A DNA stretch of 38,761 nt, from positions 1 through 38,761 of the forward strand of contig CALJLV010000095.1 of the NCBI GenBank assembly GCA_937982505.1. The letters are read 5' to 3'. Origin of the DNA: an uncultured Desulfobacteraceae bacterium (lineage in GTDB: Bacteria; Desulfobacterota; Desulfobacteria; Desulfobacterales; UBA2174). The notes under the pieces are model-generated. The model saw only the letters and a program-made list of their open reading frames with translations, searched no databases and was not told the origin of the DNA. Shown in pieces: positions 16,681 to 24,274 of the stretch. Within the stretch, counting starts at the first letter, position 1. Each line of letters starts with the position of its first letter. The position numbers were made by a program, and so were the translations under genes.

Positions 16681-16794
16681 TTGTCATTCCGAGGAGCCTG
16701 CGACGAGGAATCTCAAGCATCCGCTATTATGATACATTTCGTTTTATAAAGAGATCCCTCGCTGCGCTCGGGATGACAATTCGGATTTTTTACG
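16681..16794 (-). repeat. MITE/REP-like element, copy 2 (inverted)
   Basis: Same 114-bp element as copy 1 in the opposite orientation, with inner inverted ends TTGTCATTCCGAG (16681-16693) and CTCGGGATGACAA (16767-16779). It ends six bases from the stop codon of the minus-strand PEP-utilising protein gene (16800), so it would form the 3' untranslated region of that transcript and might stabilise or end it. Confidence 0.8.
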
Positions 16795-16799
16795 CATCA

Positions 16800-19400
16800 T
16801 CATTGCGGATCCGGCGTCAAGCAATAGTTGCCCGCCAGAAAACAGACCGCCATCTGCTCCACCAGGGCCTCGCTGTGCATCAGCATGTCCATCTGGCGGG
16901 TGTAGATCAGCAGACGGCCCAGTTGATCGAGCTTTTCCAGCAGCACCGCGGTCTCCTGTTTGGCCAGACGCGCCACCACCCGGTCGCCGGTGGTGTCCAC
17001 CAGAAAATCCAGAGCCGCCAGCACCCGCTCGATGACCCGCACCCGGCGGTTGCGGCGGGTGTCGTCGGCCGCCCCCCCCTTGAACTCGAAATTGATGTAG
17101 TTCTTGGCCGTGGTCTTGCCGCAGTAGCTGTCCAGGATGCTGTAGTGGTAGCCCACCCGGGAGCTGAAATTCATGTAGACATCGCTGACGATGGCATAGC
17201 TGCGGTCGCCGAAGCGCCCTCCCTCGAGCTGGGGGCTGTCGAGGATCTGGCGGCTCATCACGCTCATGAAGCCGCCCAGGTTCACCGGCCGCGGTTCCCG
17301 GACCCGCAGCCCCTCGTGGAGCATCCCCCGGAGCAGTGCCCCGAAGGGGGCCGAAATCACCGCTTCGGGCCGCACCGTGGCCACGGCGGTGGCGTCCACG
17401 CTCAGCCCGCCGCCCAGGTCGATGAGAAACAGGTCGATGGGAATCGGCGCGGCCAGGCGCACCGAGAGCTGCCCGCGCTCGGTGACCAGGTCTCCCAACT
17501 GAAAGATCTCGCCGTAGGATTTTTCGTGGATGTATCGCATGATGTCATGGACCGTGCGGCAGTTGTCCGGCGTGAAACGCCCCGACTTGGGATCCACCAG
17601 GTGCAGCGGCACGATCAGATCCGCCCGCCGCCGCAGGGCCTGGTATTCCGGGGTGCCGCGCAGCGGGGCGCTCCGGGACGGATCGACCGCCGCGAGCAGG
17701 ACGTCCACCCGGCCGGCGTAGATCCGGCCGTTGTCGGCGTCCACCGTCACCACCTGGCCGGGAGTCAAAAGTCGGGTGACCTCCCTGAGATTCAAGATGG
17801 TGGGCACCATGTACTCGCGGGCCAGGGAGGCCATGTGGCCGGCCAGGTTTCCCGCGTCGGCCAGGATGGCCCGGGCCCGATCCATGACCATCACCAACTG
17901 GGGCGAGCTGTGGGCCGAAACCAGGACCGCCCCGTCCGGAAAGGCGAGCAGATCCTTTTCGGTGCGCACCACGAATACCGGGCCGGCCCCGGCCCCGGGG
18001 CAGGCCACCTCTCCACCCTCCATCAGCACCGGATATCCGGCCACCGGGGGCCGGAACCGCTCCCGCCCGGGCCCCCCGTTGGCCTCGACGCGCAGGGGCC
18101 GAGCCTGGAGAATCACCAGACGCCCGTCGTCGGCCAGGGCCCATTCCACGTCCTGGGGCGCGCCGAAATGGGCCTCCAACTGCAATCCCTGGCGGGCCAG
18201 GCGCCTGGCCGCTTCCTCGCTGAGGCAGGCCTGGACGCTGCGGTCCGGGGCCACCGGAGTCTCGATCACGTCTCCGTCCGGGCGGGCCGAAAGCTGAACC
18301 GGCTTGGCCGCCACGGTCCATTGGACCAGGGCCAGATCCGGCCCTTTCTCGAAAATGTAGGCATCCGGCGGCACCACCCCGTCCACGGCATAGGGTCCCA
18401 GCCCCCAGACCGCCTTGATGATGATCCGCTCCTGGAAAGCCTCCACCGGGTCCCGGGTGTACATCACCCCGCTGGCCCGGGCGCCGATCATCTCCTGGCA
18501 GGCCACCGCCATGGCCGCGGCCTGGAAGGGAAACCCCATGTGCAGGCGGTAGGCGATGGCCCGGGACGAAAAGAGGCTGGCCAAAATCTGCCGGTAGGCC
18601 TCGAGAAGATCGCGGGCCGGGACATTGAGCCGGGTCAGGTACTGGCCGGCGAAGGAAAGAGAGGCGTCCTCCCCGATGGCCGAGGAGCGCACCGACAGGT
18701 AAGTGGGCGGGGCGGAACGTTTTTGTTCAAGTTCGGCGAAGGCGGTCTGAATCGCCGCGGCCAGATCCGCAGGCACCTCGGCGGCCATGATCTGGCGCTG
18801 GATCTCGTCGGCCACCTGAACGATGGTTTCGGTTTCGTAGATGTCGAGCTTCTGCTTGTGACGATCGATGATGGGGGCCAGCCGGTTGTGGGCGATAAAG
18901 GCCTCGAAGGCGGTGGTGGTGATGGCGAATCCGTCCGGCGTCTCCAGGGCCAGACCGTTGCGCACCTCGCAGATGTTGGCGTTCTTGGGCCCCACCGAAG
19001 CGGCCATCTCGCGGCCGATCCGGTCGTAGTCCAGAACCAGTTGGGGCACCCGGGCCGCCTGGGCGTCACCCTGGTCGCGCTGGATGGCCTCCTGGATCCG
19101 TCCCAGCACCCCTCCCAGGGTTGCCTGGGGCCGGTCGGACATGGCCTCGAAACACTGGATCATGCGCCCGGCGTGGAAGATGGCCCGCATGGACACGGCT
19201 TCGATGTAGCCGCTGCCGAAAACCATCTGACCGCGCAGTTTGGTTTCGATATCCGCGATGATCTTGAGCAGTTCGGTGTTGGATTCCAGCAGGATCTTGA
19301 AGTTGGCGTACTTGGCGCGAAAGGCCGCCATGAGCCGTTCGCGCCGTTGTGAGGCCGAGGAACGGGGTCTTTGGAACCACTTCCACCATGCACGTGCCAT
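16800..19400 (-). CDS. PEP synthase-like phosphotransferase lacking the PEP-binding barrel
   Basis: Resembles the first two modules of pyruvate, water dikinase. Residues about 140-440 form the PPDK-type ATP-grasp (YLSVRSSAIGEDAS, ASGVMYTRDPV, VEWALADDGRLVILQARPL). Residues about 480-560 form the swivelling phosphohistidine domain, with His522 in GNLAGHMASLARE aligned to the catalytic His of PpsA. The C-terminal PEP/pyruvate TIM barrel is not recognisable; about 290 residues of unfamiliar sequence replace it, and residues 1-130 are a further helical extension. The protein is 866 aa. The start at 19400 follows AGGA; an in-frame start at 19457 would add 19 residues. It probably forms an operon with the sigma-54 activator upstream. 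The acceptor of its phosphate is unknown; rifampicin phosphotransferase is one precedent for such swapping. Confidence 0.75.
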   Translation of the reverse strand: MARAWWKWFQRPRSSASQRRERLMAAFRAKYANFKILLESNTELLKIIADIETKLRGQMVFGSGYIEAVSMRAIFHAGRMIQCFEAMSDRPQATLGGVLGRIQEAIQRDQGDAQAARVPQLVLDYDRIGREMAASVGPKNANICEVRNGLALETPDGFAITTTAFEAFIAHNRLAPIIDRHKQKLDIYETETIVQVADEIQRQIMAAEVPADLAAAIQTAFAELEQKRSAPPTYLSVRSSAIGEDASLSFAGQYLTRLNVPARDLLEAYRQILASLFSSRAIAYRLHMGFPFQAAAMAVACQEMIGARASGVMYTRDPVEAFQERIIIKAVWGLGPYAVDGVVPPDAYIFEKGPDLALVQWTVAAKPVQLSARPDGDVIETPVAPDRSVQACLSEEAARRLARQGLQLEAHFGAPQDVEWALADDGRLVILQARPLRVEANGGPGRERFRPPVAGYPVLMEGGEVACPGAGAGPVFVVRTEKDLLAFPDGAVLVSAHSSPQLVMVMDRARAILADAGNLAGHMASLAREYMVPTILNLREVTRLLTPGQVVTVDADNGRIYAGRVDVLLAAVDPSRSAPLRGTPEYQALRRRADLIVPLHLVDPKSGRFTPDNCRTVHDIMRYIHEKSYGEIFQLGDLVTERGQLSVRLAAPIPIDLFLIDLGGGLSVDATAVATVRPEAVISAPFGALLRGMLHEGLRVREPRPVNLGGFMSVMSRQILDSPQLEGGRFGDRSYAIVSDVYMNFSSRVGYHYSILDSYCGKTTAKNYINFEFKGGAADDTRRNRRVRVIERVLAALDFLVDTTGDRVVARLAKQETAVLLEKLDQLGRLLIYTRQMDMLMHSEALVEQMAVCFLAGNYCLTPDPQ

Positions 19401-19464
19401 GATCCGTTGTCCTGTGTCGGTCGCCGCCGTCGTGAAATCCGAGCGGGCGGCCCGCAATTGGCGT

Positions 19465-21951
19465 CTATCCCCGGGGGAGGATCACGTAACGGGTTGCCGG
19501 TCCGCGGCCCTCCCGCCGCAGGACCCCCTTTTGGACCAGATCGGACAGGTCGTACACCGCCGTGCGCCGCGGCACATCGCCGGCCAGATGCTGGTACCGG
19601 GCCCGGGTGATCTCCCCGGCTTCCTGAATCGCCGGCCAGACCCGCGACTGCCGGGGGTTGAAATCCGCCGCCGGTGAGGCGGCACGCGGCTGGACAGCCC
19701 GCCGCACCGGCGCCGCGGGCCCTGCCGGGGACGGCGGCGGGCAACCCGCGGGGTACGGATCATCGCCTTCAAGATAGATGTCCTCGGCCTGGATCACGCT
19801 GGTTTCGGCCATCACCGCCGCGCGCAGCATGCAGTGTTTGAGTTCCCGCACATTGCCGGGCCAGTCGTGGCGGCGCAGCTTGGCCAGGGCCCCGCGGCTC
19901 AGGGTCAGCCCGTCAATGCCGCGCGCCTGGGCCGCCTCCTGGAGAAAATGACGCGCCATCAGGGCAATGTCCTCTTTGTGCACCCGCAGCGGCGGGGTCT
20001 CGATGGTGATGACCTTGAGCCGGTAATAAAGGTCTTCGCGAAACCGCCCGGCCTCGATGAGGCCTTTGAGATCGGCGTTGGAGGCGGCCACGATGCGCAC
20101 ATCCACCGCGAACTCCCGGTCGCTGCCCAGGGGCACGATGCGCCGCGCGGCCAAGACCCGCAGCAGGGCCTGCTGCACCCGGGGCGAAGCGGCCTGGATC
20201 TCGTCGAGAAACAGGGTGCCGCCATCGGCTTCCAGAAAAGCCCCCTTGCGATCGGTGCGGGCCTCGGTAAAGGCGCCCCGGGTATGGCCGAAGAGGGTAT
20301 CCAGCAGCAGGTTCTCGTCCAGGGCCCCGCAGTTGATGGCCAGAAAGGGCCGTCCGGTCCGCCGGCTGAGCCGGTGGATCGCTTCGGCCGTGAGCTCCTT
20401 GCCCGTGCCGGTCTCGCCCAGGACCAGCACATCCACTTCCGCCTCGGCGGCCCTGAGGATCTCCCGTTTGAGCCGATCGAAGAGGAGCCCGCTGCCGAGC
20501 ATCTGGGGCAAGGGGTCGTCGCTGGAAACCGGGGCCGCCAGGTTCGGGTCCATCTCCCAGGCCACCTCCTTCATGGTGGCGTGGGCGATGGCCTGATCCT
20601 TGACCCGGATCTCTTCCACCTGGGCCTTCAAGGTGCCGATCATACGGTTGATGGCGCCCTGGAGGGCTTCGACTTCCAGTCCCCTCACCGGCCGGGTGAT
20701 GGGCACGAGCTGTCCGGTCTCCTGGATCTTCTGCACTTCCTGTGCCAGCCGCAGAAGCGGTCCGGTGACGGTACGGCCCAGAAAGTAGATCAGCAGGGAC
20801 ACCAGCACGGCCGAGGCCAGGGTGATCAGAAAAAGGGCATCCACCTGCTTGTAGCCGGCCACCAGGGTCAGCCGGCTCACGTCCACGTAGCCCAGGCCGG
20901 CGTAGATCAGCGGCGGGTCTTCGGCCCTGGCGTAAAAGCGGACGGGGCTGTAGGCCAGATAGTGCTCTTTCTGGCCCCTGGGCAGATCTCCGGGTTCATC
21001 GGGGCGCTTGATCCCGAAATGGCCTTCGCGCACCTCGCGCACCATCTTCCAGAAGTAACCGTAGCGCGCCGCCGGACGGAAGGCTTCGGGCAGCCCCGGC
21101 CGCCCCAGGGTCCCCTCGATGCCGCTTCTGGCCTGATAGGTGGACAGAACGGCATCGGTTTTTTCCGGGTCCTCGCTCTGGAAAAGAATCCATCCGTCCA
21201 GATCGAACAGGTAACTGTAGCGCACTTCCGGGGTGCGCGGATAGGACCAGATGGGCGACTGGGGGCTGTTGTAGAGCGACAGCAGGTTGCGTACCCGGCT
21301 CAAATCCACCGCCAGCAGGACAAACCCGGCCCCGGAAGGCTCGGATGGCCACAAGGGGGTGGCCAGGACCAGGATGTGGGTCAGAATCTTGCGATTGGGG
21401 GCTTCCGGGGTGGGAAAGACGTATTGGGCCTCGTTGATGGGCGAAATCCAGACCTCGCCCGGTTCCAGTTCCCCGAAGCGGTCCATGAGGAGAAAGGGAT
21501 CGGGCCTCAATTGCGCAAGGGCCTGGGAAGACACCTGCACGACCTCGCCCTTTTCCGCCACCCAGAACCGGTGATCGTTTCCGGATTGCGCGATAAAACC
21601 GATTGCGCGATATTCGTCGCCATCAATTCGCGCCATTCGGCCCAGCATTTCGCCGAATCGCGCCAGATTTTCCGGATTATGCGCAAAGTAAAGCAGATCA
21701 TGGCGGTATCGAGCCAAAGTGAGTTCCACGTCGCGGGCCATGGCGCGGGTCTGGAGCTTCACTGAACGCTCCAGGGCCGTGCCGATGAACTGCTGTGACA
21801 CCCGGTGGGTGATATACCCGGTGATGAGGATGATGGCCAGCACCGGGGGGATCCCCCAGATGGCCAGGCGTGCTCTCAAACTCTTCGTATCAAAGTCTTT
21901 TTTGAAAGTCACCCTGTCCCACAGGCGCTGGTAAAGCTCCAGAATGGACAT
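19465..21951 (-). CDS. Membrane-bound Cache-HAMP sigma-54 activator with winged-helix tail
   Basis: One-component transcription activator of 828 aa. A membrane helix (about 28-48) leads to a large Cache-like extracytoplasmic sensor (about 50-365), a second helix (about 372-393), a HAMP linker, then the AAA+ sigma-54 domain. That domain has Walker A GETGTGKE at 512-519, Walker B GGTLFLDEI at 577-585 and WPGNVREL at 697-704. The sigma-54 contact loop, normally GAFTGA, reads GAFTEA (559-564). The C terminus lacks a Fis helix; after a Pro/Ala linker, residues about 770-828 look like a RecG/Fic-type winged helix. The start at 21951 follows GAGGAGA; 21987 is an alternative. It faces the sigma-54 promoter at 22055-22070, its most obvious target. 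Confidence 0.85.
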   Translation of the reverse strand: MSILELYQRLWDRVTFKKDFDTKSLRARLAIWGIPPVLAIILITGYITHRVSQQFIGTALERSVKLQTRAMARDVELTLARYRHDLLYFAHNPENLARFGEMLGRMARIDGDEYRAIGFIAQSGNDHRFWVAEKGEVVQVSSQALAQLRPDPFLLMDRFGELEPGEVWISPINEAQYVFPTPEAPNRKILTHILVLATPLWPSEPSGAGFVLLAVDLSRVRNLLSLYNSPQSPIWSYPRTPEVRYSYLFDLDGWILFQSEDPEKTDAVLSTYQARSGIEGTLGRPGLPEAFRPAARYGYFWKMVREVREGHFGIKRPDEPGDLPRGQKEHYLAYSPVRFYARAEDPPLIYAGLGYVDVSRLTLVAGYKQVDALFLITLASAVLVSLLIYFLGRTVTGPLLRLAQEVQKIQETGQLVPITRPVRGLEVEALQGAINRMIGTLKAQVEEIRVKDQAIAHATMKEVAWEMDPNLAAPVSSDDPLPQMLGSGLLFDRLKREILRAAEAEVDVLVLGETGTGKELTAEAIHRLSRRTGRPFLAINCGALDENLLLDTLFGHTRGAFTEARTDRKGAFLEADGGTLFLDEIQAASPRVQQALLRVLAARRIVPLGSDREFAVDVRIVAASNADLKGLIEAGRFREDLYYRLKVITIETPPLRVHKEDIALMARHFLQEAAQARGIDGLTLSRGALAKLRRHDWPGNVRELKHCMLRAAVMAETSVIQAEDIYLEGDDPYPAGCPPPSPAGPAAPVRRAVQPRAASPAADFNPRQSRVWPAIQEAGEITRARYQHLAGDVPRRTAVYDLSDLVQKGVLRREGRGPATRYVILPRG

Positions 21952-21965
21952 GGCTGGGGTCTCCT

Positions 21966-21973
21966 CGGAAACG
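21966..21973 (+). promoter_or_regulatory. CGGAAACG motif, possible upstream activator site
   Basis: CGGAAACGGGG starts here, about 85 bp upstream of the -24 element and within the leader of the activator gene. The same CGGAAACG string occurs twice more at 22102-22126 as an inverted pair. The distance fits an enhancer for a sigma-54 activator, but the assignment is inferred from repetition alone. Confidence 0.35.
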
Positions 21974-22054
21974 GGGTTGCAGGCCAATCGGCGTCCTTCT
22001 TCCTTGTCACACCCGGGCCCGTCCGGGCAAGACCAAATCGTGCAAAAGCCGGGA

Positions 22055-22070
22055 TGGCACCTTTCTTGCA
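22055..22070 (+). promoter_or_regulatory. Sigma-54 (-24/-12) promoter of the TauE/SafE operon
   Basis: TGGCAC (22055-22060), five bases, TTGCA (22066-22070): a full match to the -24/-12 consensus, with exactly 10 bp between the invariant GG (22056-22057) and GC (22068-22069). Transcription would start near 22080, about 110 nt before the first gene of the operon. The divergent neighbour encodes a sigma-54 activator. Confidence 0.85.
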
Positions 22071-22101
22071 GAAGTGCAGCGCAGGCATGGACTTCGGATT
22101 C

Positions 22102-22126
22102 CCGGAAACGAGGCGCCCGTTTCCGG
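22102..22126. promoter_or_regulatory. Perfect 9-bp inverted repeat in the operon leader
   Basis: CCGGAAACG (22102-22110), seven bases, CGTTTCCGG (22118-22126). It lies about 25-45 bp downstream of the predicted sigma-54 start site, so it could be an operator or an mRNA hairpin in the 5' leader. It repeats the CGGAAACG motif seen upstream at 21966. Confidence 0.55.
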
Positions 22127-22189
22127 CAGCCTGACCCGATGACGGCTCATTGAAGATCCTGAACATTTTTGAAGGGAGAAACGACGACC

Positions 22190-22492
22190 ATGAAAAAAAG
22201 ATGCAGACCAATCGCGGCGGTTCTGATCCTGGCTTTTCTGCTCCTGCCGGGGTTGACCTGGGCGGCGGGGGGCGGCGAGGTGGCCGAGCTGGTGGTGGTG
22301 GCCGACATCCGCATCGTGGACAACCCCATCCTGCGTTATTTCGCCGACCTGTACAATTTCAACGTGACCCTCTTCGCGGTCTGGGCGGTGGTGCTCACGG
22401 CGGCCTACGGGGCCTTTCTCGGCTTTCTCATGGACGCCATCATGAAGCGCACCGGGCTGGACCTTTCCAAACGGACCATCGTCGAGCACTGA
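22190..22492 (+). CDS. Small exported or membrane protein, first gene of TauE/SafE operon
   Basis: Family not recognised. The 100-aa protein has a clear signal peptide (MKKRCRPIAAV..., hydrophobic core, cleavage likely after TWAA near residue 26). A short region with a conserved-looking ADIRIVDNPILRYFADLYN segment and one membrane helix (about residues 59-79, FAVWAVVLTAAYGAFLGFLMD) follow. The ATG at 22190 is preceded by AAGGGAG; a TTG at 22169 is the only other in-frame start. It lies 31 bp before the TauE/SafE gene, so a partner or chaperone role for that transporter is plausible but inferred. Confidence 0.75.
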   Translation: MKKRCRPIAAVLILAFLLLPGLTWAAGGGEVAELVVVADIRIVDNPILRYFADLYNFNVTLFAVWAVVLTAAYGAFLGFLMDAIMKRTGLDLSKRTIVEH

Positions 22493-22523
22493 CGGCCAAC
22501 GTCTCAACCCACAAGGAGCGAAC

Positions 22524-23564
22524 ATGGATACCGCAAGCTGGCTCTACATGTACATGCCCATCGCCGGCGTCTACATCTTCTGGCCCGGCCTGGTGCTGAT
22601 CGGTTTTTCGGTGGGGGTCATCGGCGGCTTTTTCGGCATGGGCGGTGCCTGGATGGTCACCCCGGGGCTCAATATCCTCGGTTTTCCCATGGCCTTTGCC
22701 ATCGGCACGGACATCGCCCACATCGCGGGCAAATCGATGGTCTCCACCATGCGCCACAGCAAGTTCGGCAACGTGGACTACAAGCTGGGATTCGTGATGC
22801 TGGTGGGCACGATGATCGGGATCGAGTGCGGGGCCCAGCTCATCATGTACCTGGAACGCCTGGGCAATGTCGGCTCGGTGGTGCGCTGGGTCTACGTCGG
22901 CTTTCTGGCGTTCATCTCGTGGATGGTCTTCTACGACTACTACAAGGCCGTCTCCAAGAAGAAGGCCGGCGTGGTGGACGGCGAGCACGGCACCGAGGGG
23001 ATCACCTGGTACAAGACCCTGCACAAGATCAAAATCCCGCCCATGATGCACTTCAAGAACGCCGGTTTCGTCTGTTCGGCCTGGCTGCCCATCATCGTCA
23101 GCTTCGTCACCGGGGTGCTGGCCGGCTTTCTGGGCATCGGCGGCGGGCTGCTGCGCATGCCGGCCCTGGTCTATCTCATCGGCTGTCCGACCCATATCGC
23201 GGTGGGCACCGACCTGTTCGAGGTCATGATCTCGGGTCTTTACGGCGCCTTTACCTACTCGCTCAAGGGGCGCATCGAACTGGTGGCGGTTTTCGTGATG
23301 CTCACCGGAGCGGCCATCGGGGCCCAGATCGGCACCGTGGCCACCAAGTACGCCAAGGGCTACGGGATCCGCATCGCCTTCGGCATCGCCGTGGTCTGCT
23401 GCATGATCTCCATCATCCTCAAGCAGTTCGGCTATTCGGTCTCGGCGGCGGTTCTCATCCTGGGGACCATCTCGCTGATCTGTATCTACATCATCAAGAT
23501 CATGTTCGTCGGCGCGGCCCAGGAACTGCGGGACAAGAAGATGCGCGAACAGGCCGGCGCCTGA
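22524..23564 (+). CDS. TauE/SafE family anion exporter
   Basis: Membrane permease of 346 aa in the TauE/SafE (sulfite exporter) family. The two internally repeated halves carry the family glycine motifs GFFGMGGAWMVTPGL (about 35-49) and GFLGIGGGLLRMPAL (about 200-214). About eight membrane segments are visible, with a roughly 50-residue soluble loop (KKKAGVVDGEHGTEG...) between the halves. AAGGAG lies six bases before the ATG. Characterised relatives export sulfite, sulfoacetate or similar anions, or move them inward; the substrate here cannot be read from sequence. In a sulfate-reducer-like genome sulfur oxyanions are a reasonable guess. Confidence 0.9.
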   Translation: MDTASWLYMYMPIAGVYIFWPGLVLIGFSVGVIGGFFGMGGAWMVTPGLNILGFPMAFAIGTDIAHIAGKSMVSTMRHSKFGNVDYKLGFVMLVGTMIGIECGAQLIMYLERLGNVGSVVRWVYVGFLAFISWMVFYDYYKAVSKKKAGVVDGEHGTEGITWYKTLHKIKIPPMMHFKNAGFVCSAWLPIIVSFVTGVLAGFLGIGGGLLRMPALVYLIGCPTHIAVGTDLFEVMISGLYGAFTYSLKGRIELVAVFVMLTGAAIGAQIGTVATKYAKGYGIRIAFGIAVVCCMISIILKQFGYSVSAAVLILGTISLICIYIIKIMFVGAAQELRDKKMREQAGA

Positions 23565-23602
23565 TGACGTTCTGCGAAGAACCGGGAAGGAGTGAACCAG
23601 CC

Positions 23603-23938
23603 ATGAAAATCCGATGTATCTCCCCGTTTTTGGCCATGCTGATGGTGTTGTGCCTGGCCGCCGCGGCCCCGGCGGCCGAAGTCAGCCAGGGAAAGACCCT
23701 GCAATTCGACGCGGCCGCCAAGCGCATCCAGATCGAAGAGTACGATATCAACTTCACCCCGGACCATCCCTACGGGCAGCCCACCGGAATCGTGAGCGAA
23801 TACGATCTGACGGGGGCCAAGATCGGCCTGGGCCCGGAACCGGGCGATGTGGTGCGCATCGCCTATCGCATCGACGGCGAACGCAAGCTGGCCCTGAAGG
23901 TCATGAACGTCACCAAGCAGGACCTGCGCAGCAAGTGA
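23603..23938 (+). CDS. Secreted 111-aa protein of unknown function
   Basis: Family not firmly recognised. A signal peptide (MKIRCISPFLAMLMVLCLAAAAPAA) precedes a compact, beta-rich sequence, QGKTLQFDAAAKRIQIEEYD..., ending VMNVTKQDLRSK, that looks like a small OB-like or beta-barrel periplasmic domain. There are no cysteines in the mature part. The ATG at 23603 is positioned 10 bases after AAGGAG and 38 bp after the transporter gene. The context (third gene of the TauE/SafE operon) suggests a periplasmic accessory or binding protein; this is inference. Confidence 0.7.
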   Translation: MKIRCISPFLAMLMVLCLAAAAPAAEVSQGKTLQFDAAAKRIQIEEYDINFTPDHPYGQPTGIVSEYDLTGAKIGLGPEPGDVVRIAYRIDGERKLALKVMNVTKQDLRSK

Positions 23939-24015
23939 GCCTTGGACATCCACTGGCCGCCGGCGGATTACGGGTGCGGACGCCCGGGCCGCCGGCGGCA
24001 ATCGGAGCCCCGATC

Positions 24016-24270
24016 ATGATCGGCATGAACCTGAAGCAAAAACTGGTGGTGGTGACCATGGACCTGCTCCTGCTCCTGGAGCTGGGCTACAGCGTCTACC
24101 GCGGCCAGCAGCCCGGCGCGGACCTGACCATGGTCTTTCTGCAGTACTTCGTCCCCTCGGTGATCGTCACCGTGATGGTAGCGCGCTACTTCATCCGCCG
24201 CTGGCAAGAGGACCCGCCCGCCACGGCGGCGGCCGCGGGCCCTTCCCAGTCCTGCCTGACCCGGGGGTGA
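24016..24270 (+). CDS. Small two-helix membrane protein
   Basis: Family not recognised. The 84-aa product has two membrane helices (about 13-30, VVVTMDLLLLLELGYSVY, and 43-63, FLQYFVPSVIVTVMVARYF) joined by a short loop, plus an Ala/Pro-rich tail. The ATG at 24016 follows GGAG by 8 bases; ATG 24025 is an in-frame alternative. It follows the secreted-protein gene by 77 bp and precedes the next gene by 4 bp, so it belongs to the same operon. Confidence 0.6.
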   Translation: MIGMNLKQKLVVVTMDLLLLLELGYSVYRGQQPGADLTMVFLQYFVPSVIVTVMVARYFIRRWQEDPPATAAAAGPSQSCLTRG

Positions 24271-24274
24271 GCCC

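Larger units (their letters stand above)
16123..16799. other. Repeat-rich gene-free island between purQ and the PEP-utilising protein gene
   Basis: 677 bp with no plausible gene between converging transcription units. From left to right it holds a 7-bp hairpin (AAGAGAC/GTCTCTT, 16132-16148, no T-run), a small inverted repeat (ATTCCTG/CAGGAAT, 16176-16196), a 20-bp tandem repeat (16192-16270), repeat copy 1 (16337-16450), an AT-richer stretch (16480-16610), a G-rich duplicated element (16617-16675) and repeat copy 2 inverted (16681-16794). A long frame running through it from 16500 on the plus strand is a shadow of the minus-strand gene. Confidence 0.7.

Noticed and set aside
16337..16794. CRISPR array or insertion sequence in the repeat island
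   Set aside because: The repeats are two inverted copies and a contiguous minisatellite, with no regularly spaced direct repeats, no cas genes and no transposase frame.
16500..19352. 950-codon plus-strand frame opposite the PEP synthase-like gene
   Set aside because: It starts inside the repeat island and its product is low-complexity. The minus-strand frame has clear ATP-grasp and phosphohistidine motifs.
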